A stretch of 64,000 nt of DNA from Nostocales cyanobacterium (GCA_004292695.1 RDXV01000003.1:1-64000), one strand, 5' to 3'. Counted from the first letter of the stretch, positions 47,930 to 57,210 are shown. Program-made: numbers and translations. Notes: generated by a model not told the origin, from the letters alone.

Positions 47930-47972
47930 TGAAGTAGGATGTCCAAGATTCAAGGATTTACAGGATATGGTT
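47930..47972. repeat. Degenerate MITE left arm
   Basis: CTGAAGTAGGATGTCCAAGA and TTCAAGGATTTACAGGATA resemble the left terminus of the 187-bp element with several substitutions. Confidence 0.5.
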
Positions 47973-48207
47973 TTTAAATTAATTAATTATTTTCAGAATG
48001 AAATTTTTAAACTTTCTGAATTAATTTCTGTTGTAAATTGTAAAAAATATAGTTTAGGCATCCTTAAATTTAGTCGAGTCAGATAAAAATAAACATAACA
48101 TGATGATTGAACTCTGATTATGTTTATGGTTATTAATCATGAAAATTATAATTCACACAAATAAATGTTATAATCAAAAAATTACAACTTGATGCTATAT
48201 CAAAAAT

Positions 48208-48894
48208 ATGATCATTGCACAAGAAAAAGAAACCCAAGAAAACATCTCCCAAGATGTAATATTTCCCCCTGGTGATTTATATAGTGATGAACCTCCCGTG
48301 GAAACAGAACTGCATCTAGAGCAAATTATGCTCTTAATCAAATGTCTCAAATGGTTATGGAAAGATAGAAATGATTTCTATACTGCTGGAAACTTAACTA
48401 TTTACTATAGTCCAAACCAGAAAAAATCAGAATATTTCCGAGGTCCAGATTTCTTTGTGGTATTGGGAACAGAACGTAAAACTCGTAAAAGTTGGGTAGT
48501 CTGGGAAGAAGATGGTAAATATCCCAATTTCATTTTAGAAATTCTTTCACCAACTACAGCAAATACAGATAGAGAACTTAAAAAAGAACTTTATCAAAAT
48601 ACATTCCGCACACCGGATTATTTTTGGTTTGATCCTTATACATTAGAATTTGCGGGTTTTCATTTAGTGGATGGAGAATATCAACCTTTAATAGCAAATG
48701 AAAAAGGACATTTATGGAGTAAACAACTAGGTTTATATTTGGGTATTCATGATGGTTTATTGCGGTATTTCACACAGGAAGGAAATTTAGTTCCTACTCC
48801 TGAAGAAAGCGCAGAAGCAGAAGCTAGAAAAGCTGCACTCTTAGCAGCAAAATTGAGAGAACTAAATATTGATCCAGATACCATTAAAGATTAA
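48208..48894 (+). CDS. Uma2 family (DUF820) nuclease-like protein
   Basis: 228 residues. FRGPDFFVVLGT carries the catalytic-type Asp and YPNFILEILSPTTANTDRE the Glu strand, with the Lys replaced by Leu (E-I-L). YFWFDPYTLEFAGFHL is typical of the larger Uma2 subgroup. A C-terminal Ala/Glu helix (ESAEAEARKAALLAAKLREL) follows. Function of the family unknown. Confidence 0.82.
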   Translation: MIIAQEKETQENISQDVIFPPGDLYSDEPPVETELHLEQIMLLIKCLKWLWKDRNDFYTAGNLTIYYSPNQKKSEYFRGPDFFVVLGTERKTRKSWVVWEEDGKYPNFILEILSPTTANTDRELKKELYQNTFRTPDYFWFDPYTLEFAGFHLVDGEYQPLIANEKGHLWSKQLGLYLGIHDGLLRYFTQEGNLVPTPEESAEAEARKAALLAAKLRELNIDPDTIKD

Positions 48895-49050
48895 GAATAG
48901 TCTTCTGTAAAAACCAAAGAAATCAAAAATTTACCTTTAATCAGTTATATCTGGAATAGCGATTGCTTGTTGTGTTGTTAAAGTTTAGTATAAAATACAG
49001 CGTTGTGTTTTAATAAAGATAATCTCTTTCTGTAGGAAATAACTGTATCC

Positions 49051-49836
49051 ATGAAAACTTCATCTTTGTATCAAAGGTTAACTTGCAACACCGCAATAGC
49101 TTTAGCAACAGTAACTTTGAGTTTATCTCTCGGTAACATCAGTGCATTTGCACAAAACAAACTCACCATTTCCGTACCAGACTTTAAAAATGAGACTACC
49201 TGGTGGTGGTGGCGCAATGGTACATCCACGCAGTTAGCGGATGCTTTAAGTAATGAATTAACATCCACAGGTAAATTTACCGTTGTTGAACGACAAAAAT
49301 TAGGAGAGGTAATTTCCGAACAAGAACTTGCGGAATTAGGTTTAGTTCGCAAAGAAACCGCAGCGAAAAAGGGAGAACTGACAGGTGCGAAATATATTAT
49401 TTTAGGTAAAGTAACATCCTATGAAGAGGGTGTTGAGGAAGAATCTAGTGGTGCAAGCGTCGGTGGTTTACGTTTAGGACCTTTAAGTTTTGGTGGTGGT
49501 AATCGTCAAAATAAACAAAAAGCCTATATAGCCATTGATTTACGTGTAGTAGATTCTAGCACCGGTGAAGTAGTATATGCACGTACAGTTGAAGGACGCG
49601 CTACCAGTGAGTCAGAAAGTAGTGCTGGTTCTGTAGGTCTTTTTGGTGTGAATATTGGTGGTGATAAACAAACCAGTAGTAAAGCGCCTGTAGCAAAAGC
49701 ACTGAGAGCGGGTTTAATAGAAATTACTAATTATCTCAGTTGTGTGATGGTAGAAAAGGGTAGTTGTGTAGCTGAGTATGAACAAAAAGAACAGCGCCGT
49801 CGTGAAAATACTCAAAAAATCTTAGAACTGGAATAA
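49051..49836 (+). CDS. CsgG/LpoB-like exported protein
   Basis: 261 residues. Signal peptide AIALATVTLSLSLGNISAFA. The mature part matches the CsgG-like pattern: LTISVPDFKNET, LADALSNELTSTGKFTVVER, LGEVISEQELAELGLV and GAKYIILGKVTSYEE, then DLRVVDSSTGEVVYA. There is no lipobox Cys after the signal peptide, unlike true CsgG. Probably a periplasmic envelope protein. Followed by a bidirectional terminator. Confidence 0.82.
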   Translation: MKTSSLYQRLTCNTAIALATVTLSLSLGNISAFAQNKLTISVPDFKNETTWWWWRNGTSTQLADALSNELTSTGKFTVVERQKLGEVISEQELAELGLVRKETAAKKGELTGAKYIILGKVTSYEEGVEEESSGASVGGLRLGPLSFGGGNRQNKQKAYIAIDLRVVDSSTGEVVYARTVEGRATSESESSAGSVGLFGVNIGGDKQTSSKAPVAKALRAGLIEITNYLSCVMVEKGSCVAEYEQKEQRRRENTQKILELE

Positions 49837-49883
49837 ATAGGTTTTAGCCAACAAATTGTGAGCAAATAAATAGCAAATTAGAT

Positions 49884-49910
49884 AGACGTTCACAAGGAAC
49901 GTCTTTTTTA
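49884..49910. terminator. Terminator between the CsgG-like gene and the exporter gene
   Basis: AGACGTTC and GAACGTCT form an 8-bp stem with a five-base loop and run into TTTTTT on the plus strand. It lies one base before the convergent exporter stop codon and could serve both genes. Confidence 0.85.
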
Positions 49911-52586
49911 TTAAATATTCATTTGTTGTCGTTGATAAAGTGACCAGTATAAACCCTTTTGTTGTAATAACTCTGTGTGTGTACCCCGTTCAGCAACGAT
50001 ACCTTTTTCCATGACTAAAATTAAATCTGCACGTTTTAAAGGTGCGAAACGGTGAGCAATTAAAAACACGGTACGGTTAGCGGAAACTGTCTGCAAATTT
50101 TTCAATACTTGCTGTTCTGTTTCACTATCTAAAGCGCTGGTAGCTTCATCTAAAATCAAAATTGGTGCGGTGGAAAGAAACATTCTTGCTAAAGCTATCC
50201 GTTGTCTTTGTCCACCAGATAAAGCTGTACCTCTTTCACCCACATTGTTTTCATAACCTAATGGTAATTGACTGATAAAATCATGTGCTACTGCTAGTCT
50301 AGCAGCTTCTACAACTTGTTCAGCAGTGATATCAGGATTTCCTAAACTGATGTTTTCCAAAATTGAACCATTGAATAAAAAATCTTCTTGGAGAACTACA
50401 GAAATTTGTTGTCTTAAAGATGCTAAATCACAACTTTTCAGGTCAAAACCATCAATTAAAATTCTCCCGGATTCAATTTGATAAAGTCTTTGTAACAGTT
50501 TAGAAAGGGTACTTTTACCAGAACCGCTGCGTCCGACAATTCCCACAAATTGACCAGGTTTGACATCAAAGGAAATTCCTTTTAATACAGGTTCAGTTTG
50601 AGGACTATAACGGAAAAATACCTGTTCAAAATTCACCTCTCCTTTTAAGGGTGGTAATACTAAACCTGTACCTGCTTCTGCTTCTGGTGCAACGTTGAGG
50701 ATATCCCCAATTCTATCAACTGAAAGTAGGACTTGTTGGAGATTTTGCCATAATTGCACTAATCTTAATAAAGGTCCTGTGACTCTTCCTGATAACATTT
50801 GAAAAGCGATTAATTGACCAACTGTAAGTTGATGATCTATCACTAATCTTGCACCAAACCAAAGTATTAATAAAGTGGAAAAATTAGTCAGAAAATCGCC
50901 AATGTTGCTACTAATATTTGATGTTGTTGAGGCTTTAAAACCAGTTCTGATAAACTTAGCAAATAAACCTTCCCAACGTTCTCTAGCGACTGGTTCAGCA
51001 GCATGAGCTTTAACAGAATGAATACCGGTAATCGTCTCTACTAAAAATGATTGACTATCCGCACTGCGGTTAAAGGTTTGGTTTAACCAATTTCTTAAAA
51101 TGGGGGTAGCAACTATTGTTAAAGTCGCAAATAATGGAAGTACAGCTAAAGCAACAAAGGTTAAAGGAATGTTGTAATAAAACATCAATCCCAGGTAAAC
51201 AACAGCAAAGATACTATCAAGAATTACTGTTAATGCAGTACCTGTTAAAAATTGACGAATTTGTTCTAATTCTTGGACTCTAGCTACTGTGTCTCCAACT
51301 CTGCGGGATTCAAAATAAGCTAGGGGTAAACGCATTAAATGACGGAAAAGTTGAGCGGATAAACTCAAATCTAAACGTCGTGCGGTGTGGGTAAAAATGA
51401 ATAGTCTGAGGATACCTAAAACAGATTCAAAAACAGCAACTAATAATAAAGCAATGGCCATAACATCAAGAGTTGCTAAACTCTCCTGTACCATGACTTT
51501 ATCAATAATTACTTGGGTAATTAATGGTGAAGTTAAACCTAATAATTGTAGGGTAAAAGAAGCGAGTAATACTTCACCTAATAATTTGCGATATTTCCAA
51601 ACTGCGGGAGTAAACCAAGAAAGATTAAACTTTTCCTGTTGAGAAATTAATTCAACTTGCCATAATTCACCATTCCAAGATGATTCTACTACGGATTGGG
51701 TTAAATATTCACAGGTTTGATTTAAGGGATTGGCAATAATTAAACAATTACCTTTCATCCCATACGCGACAACCCAATTATTAATTTCTTCAGAATTCCA
51801 CTGTAATAAAGCTGGAAAAGATAATTGTCTTAATTCTTTCCAACTTATCTGTAATTTACGCAAAGATAAACCTAATTTCTCTGCGGTTTCTGTGACATTC
51901 TTCGGTTTTTGTCCGCGCAGTTGACGTTGTACCCATTCTAATTGCACTCCATTGTTTAAATATTGCGCTACCATTGTTAAACAAGCAGCAGCAGTATTTA
52001 CACTAATGATAAATGGGTATTCAGAAACTACGGGTTTAGGTGGAGATGGTGGAACACTAACAGATAATTTTGTTTTACTCAAACTTTCTGTTTGTTCCTG
52101 TTTATTACTGTCACCTGTCACCTGTTGACTGTCACCTTTATTATGCCAAAATTCATCAAGTTTAGAATTTTGAAAGTTTTTCCAAATTGATGATTTCCAA
52201 CACAAAACTACAACTTCTTTACTAGCAGAAACAGCTTTACAGTTAGTATATAGAGGTTGTAAATTTCCAAACCATTCACCATCTTGTAAGGTGGCTACAG
52301 GTTGACTATTTTGATCTCGTAACCGGACTTTACCAGTAATAATTAAAAACTGGTGTTCTCCTGTTTCTTCTGACCAAATTTTTTCCCCAAGTTGATATTG
52401 ACAAACTTCTAATTGGTTTTTTAATTCTGCTATTTCTTCAGAATTTAACCAGGATAATGGCGGTTGTTCCCAATGTAAAGCATCTAACACATTGATTCGT
52501 AAATTTTGATGATTCAATTGATAATTAGTTATAGTTAGTTGACTTGTAATTTTACGGTCAGGTTTTGAATTTTCTCCCCTATCCAT
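49911..52586 (-). CDS. ABC exporter with cNMP-binding-like and degenerate C39 domains
   Basis: 891 residues. About 35-145 is a cyclic-nucleotide-binding-like domain (QFLIITGKVRLRDQNSQPVA, LQDGEWFGN). About 190-300 is a C39-like domain whose catalytic Cys is lost: the usual D-C-G is N-T-A (SVNTAAACLTM), so it probably binds but does not cleave substrate. Then the ABC membrane domain and ATPase: Walker A GRSGSGKST, signature LSGGQRQR, Walker B ILILDEATSALD. Similar to HetC-like/HlyB-type exporters. Its start lies 52 bases inside the upstream parvulin gene. Residues 150-161 are encoded by an STRR. Confidence 0.9.
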   Translation of the reverse strand: MDRGENSKPDRKITSQLTITNYQLNHQNLRINVLDALHWEQPPLSWLNSEEIAELKNQLEVCQYQLGEKIWSEETGEHQFLIITGKVRLRDQNSQPVATLQDGEWFGNLQPLYTNCKAVSASKEVVVLCWKSSIWKNFQNSKLDEFWHNKGDSQQVTGDSNKQEQTESLSKTKLSVSVPPSPPKPVVSEYPFIISVNTAAACLTMVAQYLNNGVQLEWVQRQLRGQKPKNVTETAEKLGLSLRKLQISWKELRQLSFPALLQWNSEEINNWVVAYGMKGNCLIIANPLNQTCEYLTQSVVESSWNGELWQVELISQQEKFNLSWFTPAVWKYRKLLGEVLLASFTLQLLGLTSPLITQVIIDKVMVQESLATLDVMAIALLLVAVFESVLGILRLFIFTHTARRLDLSLSAQLFRHLMRLPLAYFESRRVGDTVARVQELEQIRQFLTGTALTVILDSIFAVVYLGLMFYYNIPLTFVALAVLPLFATLTIVATPILRNWLNQTFNRSADSQSFLVETITGIHSVKAHAAEPVARERWEGLFAKFIRTGFKASTTSNISSNIGDFLTNFSTLLILWFGARLVIDHQLTVGQLIAFQMLSGRVTGPLLRLVQLWQNLQQVLLSVDRIGDILNVAPEAEAGTGLVLPPLKGEVNFEQVFFRYSPQTEPVLKGISFDVKPGQFVGIVGRSGSGKSTLSKLLQRLYQIESGRILIDGFDLKSCDLASLRQQISVVLQEDFLFNGSILENISLGNPDITAEQVVEAARLAVAHDFISQLPLGYENNVGERGTALSGGQRQRIALARMFLSTAPILILDEATSALDSETEQQVLKNLQTVSANRTVFLIAHRFAPLKRADLILVMEKGIVAERGTHTELLQQKGLYWSLYQRQQMNI
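52107..52137. repeat. STRR inside the exporter coding sequence
   Basis: ACTGTCACCTGTCACCTGTT followed by GACTGTCACC: the CACCTGT family seen at 28619. In frame it encodes the linker GDSQQVTGDSN between the cNMP-like and C39-like domains. Confidence 0.85.
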
Positions 52587-53293
52587 TTCTCAAATAGTTC
52601 TGTTTGTAGTGATTGTTTTAGTTGATTATTTTCTAAAGATGCTGGTATAATGCTCTCTAATCTGAATAAACTAAAAAGTCCTTCTAGTTCGATTGGTCCA
52701 ATTAATTCTCCTGGGTTAGCCGCATCTATGGGCGCTCTTAAAATATCTGGTAAACTCCCTCTGCTAATTGGTCCCATCATCCCGTTAAAGGTTTTTTCTT
52801 CAGCTACAGAATATTCTTTTGCTAGTTGTTCAAAGCTACTTCCTTCTTCAATTTGGGTACGTAATTCTTCTATAAGTTCACGGTTATCAACCATGATTCT
52901 AGATAGTACAACTCGATCTAAATAAATCTTTCTTTCAATGAAATATTCTGGTAATTTTGGTTCAGTAATTACCGCTTTAAGTTTTTCTAATTTGAAACTA
53001 AAGGTGACAGATTCATAAAATGTTGCATAGTCACTACCATTGTTTTGTAACCAGTTTTTAAACTGTTCTGGATCTGTGAGTTGGTTTCTGAGGCGAAAGT
53101 CAATTATTGACTGTTCAATTAGTGCGGTACTAACATCTATATCGTTTCTAGTAGCTATTTCTGTTTCTAAAATGTGTTGACGCAGAACATCACTAATAAA
53201 CTGATTGAGTTTACCGGATACTTGTAGATACTTGACTACTTGCGCTAGTTCAATTTGTTTGTCGTTAATTGTAAGAAATGATGAAGATTCCAT
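52535..53293 (-). CDS. Parvulin-type peptidyl-prolyl isomerase (SurA/PpiC-like)
   Basis: 252 residues. N-terminal SurA-like helices (LNQFISDVLRQHILETEIATR) and a parvulin domain around 125-215 (VVLSRIMVDNRELIEELRTQ, EEGSSFEQLAKEYSVAEEKT, MMGPISRGSLPDILRAPI, GPIELEGLFSLFRLE). No signal peptide is visible. It overlaps the exporter gene by 52 bases and is surely expressed with it. Such isomerases accompany HlyB-type peptide exporters in cyanobacteria and may prepare the cargo. Confidence 0.88.
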   Translation of the reverse strand: MESSSFLTINDKQIELAQVVKYLQVSGKLNQFISDVLRQHILETEIATRNDIDVSTALIEQSIIDFRLRNQLTDPEQFKNWLQNNGSDYATFYESVTFSFKLEKLKAVITEPKLPEYFIERKIYLDRVVLSRIMVDNRELIEELRTQIEEGSSFEQLAKEYSVAEEKTFNGMMGPISRGSLPDILRAPIDAANPGELIGPIELEGLFSLFRLESIIPASLENNQLKQSLQTELFEKWIGEKIQNLTVKLQVN

Positions 53294-53472
53294 GAATTTA
53301 ATATGATGAATAAAACACTAAAAATCTATACAGGTTTTCCAGGCAATAATAGATAAAACAGTAGAAAAATAAGGTTCATGATGATAAAGATTTGGTGAAT
53401 TATTTATATCAAAAATAAATAATCATCAAGTTAGCATTCATGGGATAAGTTGATGCTGTTAATTATGAACAT

Positions 53473-53506
53473 AAAAAAGCAGCGATCTTACTGTAAAATC
53501 ACTGCT
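53473..53506 (-). terminator. Terminator of the DUF92 gene
   Basis: On the minus strand AGCAGTGAT pairs with ATCGCTGCT (one G-T pair) over an 11-base loop, followed by TTTTT. Lies between the DUF92 stop and the parvulin gene, so the two genes are separate units. Confidence 0.75.
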
Positions 53507-53531
53507 GTAATAGTTAATTTATGGTAAAGTA

Positions 53532-54290
53532 TTAAACAGTTATCAATTGCCAAGTTAGTGCTAGAGAAATTGCTACAACTGCCCCAATTAGGGTATTTAA
53601 GATATTGACGACTTCGTTAGTTAACCAAGTATATTTAGATTGTAATGTTGCACCAATAACACTTTCTAAATTTGTGGCGATAAATGCAGCAATGATACAA
53701 AAAATGATTCCCAAAATATCAATTAAATTCACACTCCAACCAATGAAGGCGATCGCCACAGATCCGACAACACCCGCTAAAGTACCTTCTAAACTTACCG
53801 CTCCTTCTGTACCTCTAGCGACAGGTTGCAGCGTCGTAATTAAAAAAGTGCTTTTTCCATACGCTTTACCCACCTCACTAGCGGTAGTATCTGATAATTT
53901 GGTGCTAAAACTGGCTACATAGCCCAAACATAACAAAAACTTCAAATCAGGTGCAAGTACCACTCCCACCGCACATAAAGCCGCAATTAACGCCGAACCC
54001 CAGACATTTTCAGGACCCCTTGCACCGGATCTTTTTTCTGCAATTCCCGCAGCTTCTTTTTCTTTCATCCCAATACGGGTAACACCTGAACCGACAATAA
54101 AATAAAATCCTACTACCAAATAACCAGGACAACCCAATGTTCCCCAAACAATTACACCCAATAACCAAGCATGAAATATTCCCGCAGGAGTGAGTAATTT
54201 TTTAGGAATTATGGCGACTATCGCTAATAAAATGGTGTTTAAACCTGCACCTATGATCCAAGGGTTGATGTCATTAAGTAAAGATAACAT
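53532..54290 (-). CDS. DUF92 (TIGR00297) membrane protein, VTE6-like phytyl-phosphate kinase
   Basis: 252 residues, six to seven transmembrane segments. KLLTPAGIFHAWLLGVIVWG, KRSGARGPENVWGSALIAAL, SFSTKLSDTTASEVGKAYGK and TEGAVSLEGTLAGVVGS are DUF92 signatures. The plant member VTE6 phosphorylates phytyl monophosphate for tocopherol and phylloquinone synthesis, and cyanobacterial homologues are thought to do the same. The specific activity here is inferred. Confidence 0.85.
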   Translation of the reverse strand: MLSLLNDINPWIIGAGLNTILLAIVAIIPKKLLTPAGIFHAWLLGVIVWGTLGCPGYLVVGFYFIVGSGVTRIGMKEKEAAGIAEKRSGARGPENVWGSALIAALCAVGVVLAPDLKFLLCLGYVASFSTKLSDTTASEVGKAYGKSTFLITTLQPVARGTEGAVSLEGTLAGVVGSVAIAFIGWSVNLIDILGIIFCIIAAFIATNLESVIGATLQSKYTWLTNEVVNILNTLIGAVVAISLALTWQLITV

Positions 54291-54536
54291 TGTTAAAGAA
54301 TGATAGTATTTTCAGTTTTTGATCATACTCGAATTTCCGAAATTTCCGACTGGAGTTTTAGCACTGCTAAACCTCTACAGAAATCAACATTACCCATTTT
54401 ACGTATATTTTCAACATCAAACCAAAAGATTAATCAAAAAATTAATCAACAATAACCTCTGAGTTATTATTTGTCAAATTACTTAAATTACAGTAAATTA
54501 GAAATAATATTTGATTATCATTAATTCTCTAAAACC

Positions 54537-55157
54537 ATGACTCAAGCATTAGCCAAACTTGTTACCTTTGAAGAATTTGTCAACTGGCTACCTGAAAATT
54601 CTGGAGTACGTTATGAATTACATAATGGAGAAATTGTAGAAATGGCACAACCTGTAGGAGAACATGAAGAAATTAAAGGATTTACAACAATTAAACTTAG
54701 TGCATTAATTGACAGATTAGAACTTCCTTATCTTATCCCCAATCAAGCTATAGTTAGACCTGAAGGTAAAGATTCTGGTTATTTTCCAGATGTGTTGGTC
54801 TTAAACCGGGCAAATTTAAAGAATGAAGCATTATGGAAAAAACAATCAATTATCAGTTTAGGTGCATCCATACCTTTAGTAATTGAAATTGTCTCAACTA
54901 ACTGGCGCGATGATTATTATTTAAAATATGCCGATTATGAAGAAATGGGAATTGCTGAATATTGGATTATAGATTATGCAGCCTTGGGAGGACGTAATTT
55001 TTTAGGAAATCCCAAACAACCAACAATTTGTATTTGTAATTTAGTTGATGGAGAATATCAGATTAGTAAGTTTAGAGAAAATGATCATGTAATTTCTCAA
55101 ACTTTTCCAGACTTAAAATTAACTGCAAATCAGATTTTTCAAGTTGGAATAGTTTAG
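54537..55157 (+). CDS. Uma2 family (DUF820) nuclease-like protein
   Basis: 206 residues. VRYELHNGEIVEMAQPVG, SGYFPDVLVL with the catalytic-type Asp, and SIPLVIEIVSTNWRDDYYLK. IAEYWIIDYAALGG follows. Like two other Uma2 proteins here, the E-x-K Lys is not present (E-I-V). Ends 19 bases before the convergent Rpn-type gene. Confidence 0.85.
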   Translation: MTQALAKLVTFEEFVNWLPENSGVRYELHNGEIVEMAQPVGEHEEIKGFTTIKLSALIDRLELPYLIPNQAIVRPEGKDSGYFPDVLVLNRANLKNEALWKKQSIISLGASIPLVIEIVSTNWRDDYYLKYADYEEMGIAEYWIIDYAALGGRNFLGNPKQPTICICNLVDGEYQISKFRENDHVISQTFPDLKLTANQIFQVGIV

Positions 55158-55176
55158 ATTTGCAGTTAATATAAGG

Positions 55177-55968
55177 TTATTCTGATTCTTTTTTATTTTG
55201 CTGTTTTATCGCTTGTTGCACTGTTTCAATATCTAATTCCAGTGCTTCCGCAATTTGTTCTACACTCAACCCCATTTTCAAAAGACGAGGTATGGTTTTT
55301 AATTTTGTTGCTAGTTCTGTTTCTTGCTCAACTTCTTGATAAAATCGAGTTTGTCGCCATTCTGTTAATCCAAACATTGCTTCTAACTCCTGACGGGTAT
55401 AGGTGGAAAACTTGTAAATTAGCATCCTTTCTACTAATTCTAAAAGATAACGACTCTTAGCCGCATCTGCTTGTTGTACTAAACTAATTAAACTTCTCGC
55501 TGTTTCTACTGCTTCATCTTCTGGGGAAACTACTAATTTAATAATTCCTAAACCAATGGAAGATGATGTATCTGTTAATTCATCTAAATAAATTACATGA
55601 ATTTGTCCATTTTGCAGTGAAGTTTGATAAGCGAAGGGAATACCAGGATCAAGACTTCGTTTAGCCCACAATACTACAGCTTGCCATTTTTTATCAGGTT
55701 TATACTGGTTTAAATAGAGAAATACTTCAGTAATTGATCGCCAGTATAAATTATCATCACCTTGAAATTGAACTTCGACAAAATAAATGGGATCTTCTGG
55801 GTATTCTGGTTTGGGTAGAAATACCCCATCTATGCGTCGTGCTAGTTCTTTTATTTCCACTGATGAAAATTCATAGTGTGTAGCTAGTTGGGTTGGTTTT
55901 TCCAGCAGTTCAAATAAGACGCTGGGGAGGTTTTGCAGGAGGGTGTAAAATATGGTGTCTGTCTTCAT
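55177..55968 (-). CDS. Rpn family (DUF2887) recombination-promoting nuclease/transposase-like protein
   Basis: 263 residues. LFELLEKPTQLATHYEFSS, then RRIDGVFLPK (Asp) and PIYFVEVQFQGDD (Glu-x-Gln strand), are the PD-(D/E)XK core of DUF2887. The C-terminal helices LLKMGLSVEQIAEALELD form a helix-turn-helix-like tail common in the family. Rpn proteins are DNA endonucleases; role in the cell uncertain. Confidence 0.85.
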   Translation of the reverse strand: MKTDTIFYTLLQNLPSVLFELLEKPTQLATHYEFSSVEIKELARRIDGVFLPKPEYPEDPIYFVEVQFQGDDNLYWRSITEVFLYLNQYKPDKKWQAVVLWAKRSLDPGIPFAYQTSLQNGQIHVIYLDELTDTSSSIGLGIIKLVVSPEDEAVETARSLISLVQQADAAKSRYLLELVERMLIYKFSTYTRQELEAMFGLTEWRQTRFYQEVEQETELATKLKTIPRLLKMGLSVEQIAEALELDIETVQQAIKQQNKKESE

Positions 55969-56045
55969 TTTTAGTGAGAAGCAGAGTGTAAACTTTTGTC
56001 AGTTTACAATAATCAATGGAGAAATTTATTACTATATTACGATTG

Positions 56046-56459
56046 TTAAATTAACTGATTTTTTAATTCTTGAGGTGACATAACTAAAATAGGTGAACCC
56101 TCAAATCCATTTGCATCACGAGTAACAATTGCCTCCAACCCCCATTTAATCGCAGATGCTACTTGTACCGCATCTTCAAAGTCAGTTAATTTTAATTCTA
56201 TAGCTTGCTCAAGCACTGCACGATCTACTGTACAAACCTCCATTAATTCTAATAATTGAGTTACTGCTGTAATTGCAATTTCAGAACTTTTAGTATGTCG
56301 TCCAACCAAGTAATGCACATCTGTTATTGTTGTCGCTGAAATAAATCCTTCAATTTGTCCTAATTCAACTGCTTCTAGTAAAAATGCAGCATTAGTTACA
56401 AAAGGTTCACGCGCTAACAAAGCATCTAATAAAACATTAGTATCAAATAGAATTTTCAT
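56046..56459 (-). CDS. PIN-domain (VapC-like) toxin
   Basis: 137 residues. KILFDTNVLLDALLAREPF (Asp), SATTITDVHYLVGR (second acidic position), KLTDFEDAVQVASAI (Asp pair) and the end LEAIVTRDANGFEGSPILV fit a PIN ribonuclease. Its ATG shares one base with the antitoxin stop (TAATG). Confidence 0.88.
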   Translation of the reverse strand: MKILFDTNVLLDALLAREPFVTNAAFLLEAVELGQIEGFISATTITDVHYLVGRHTKSSEIAITAVTQLLELMEVCTVDRAVLEQAIELKLTDFEDAVQVASAIKWGLEAIVTRDANGFEGSPILVMSPQELKNQLI

Positions 56460-56686
56460 TATAAATATTTTTGCGCCAATCTTTCATTTAGTAAAGTTTT
56501 CACCTCTTCATCTGTAGGTGGTGGTGTGTCTGTTTTGGCAATACCAATTAAACTTGCAGCTAAACCTTTTGGTTTTGTAGCTGAATGTGTTTTTGGTAGG
56601 AGAGAGCGAGTTAAAAAATTGATTAATTGTCTACGTTCTTCGACAGATAATTTGAGTGCTTGATCTTGAAATTCATCTAAGGTCAT
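56459..56686 (-). CDS. Antitoxin partner of the PIN toxin
   Basis: 75 residues from ATG at 56686 (GAG about seven bases upstream; ATG three codons earlier also possible). N-terminal helical LDEFQDQALKLSVEERRQLI as in DUF2281/VapB-like or addiction-module antitoxins; C-terminal DEEVKTLLNERLAQKYL tail. One-base overlap with the toxin gene. Confidence 0.78.
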   Translation of the reverse strand: MTLDEFQDQALKLSVEERRQLINFLTRSLLPKTHSATKPKGLAASLIGIAKTDTPPPTDEEVKTLLNERLAQKYL

Positions 56687-56887
56687 AATAATCATCTCTA
56701 AATATATAGCACTATTTTATTTTAATATATTGGAATGGCGTTATAGTAAAAAACTTCAAAAACTATTTTCATAATCAAAAATTATCAACCCCTTCAATAA
56801 CAAAGACTCTTTCAGGAGTCCTCGCCAAAAAACAAATTTTGGTATTCAGAACGTCTTTACCGGATTTCCTCGACCTTTAAGGTAACG

Positions 56888-56920
56888 GGATGTCATGTTT
56901 AAACCATGTCTGCTACATCC
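56888..56920. repeat. Nested hairpin, possible IS200/IS605-like end
   Basis: GGATGT...ACATCC enclose CATG-TTTAAAC-CATG, giving an imperfect hairpin with a one-sided bulge. Just left of it, the minus strand reads a short peptide-like stretch ending GRGNPVKTF-stop (56820-56895), which could be a transposase tail. Identification as an IS605-type remnant is tentative. The rest of this 323-base gene-free region shows nothing. Confidence 0.3.
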
Positions 56921-57009
56921 TATGTATTTATTATAGCTTATAAAGTTGGTTTTTACGAAAAGGTGATCGCTTGGCAATTTACCAACTCCTCATAAAAATG
57001 GCGATATCA

Positions 57010-57210
57010 CTAACACTGATATCTATCTCTTATATGGTTATGGTAATACGTTCCCTTAGAATCAGCTAATAACAAACCTTCATATATATCTTTTGGAACA
57101 TTACAGAAGTCGTATGTTCCTCTTTTAGTGAATTGAATTTTCATACGCCTAGTTGTTTCATCATATCCAACAGCACTGATGGCTCTTGATCTTAATGGCT
57201 GCATATTCAT
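57010..57210 (-). CDS. KTSC-domain protein
   Basis: 66 residues, the whole protein being a KTSC domain: SRAISAVGYDETTRRMKIQF, YDFCNVPKDIYEGLLLADSK, GTYYHNHIRDRY. The Lys-Thr-Ser-Cys signature is changed to Lys-Gly-Thr-Tyr. GGAGAT precedes the ATG. KTSC domains occur near DNA and defence genes; no function established. Downstream of the XRE-ImmA gene on the same strand. Confidence 0.8.
   Translation of the reverse strand: MNMQPLRSRAISAVGYDETTRRMKIQFTKRGTYDFCNVPKDIYEGLLLADSKGTYYHNHIRDRYQC

Larger units (their letters stand above)
47359..48207. other. 849-base gene-free region with repeats
   Basis: No open frame of coding quality. It contains an 11-bp imperfect inverted repeat (47634-47678), a GAACGCAGATAA-type tandem repeat (47883-47916) and a degenerate left arm of the 187-bp MITE family (47930-47972). 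The rest is AT-rich and featureless. Confidence 0.6.

Noticed and set aside
49911-52586. Naming the exporter HetC
   Set aside because: Domain order is similar, but there is no hetP downstream and the protein is shorter than HetC; kept as an unnamed exporter.
56820-57000. IS200/IS605 transposon with TnpB remnant
   Set aside because: Only a short peptide-like tail and a bulged hairpin are visible; no catalytic motif, so recorded only as a tentative repeat.
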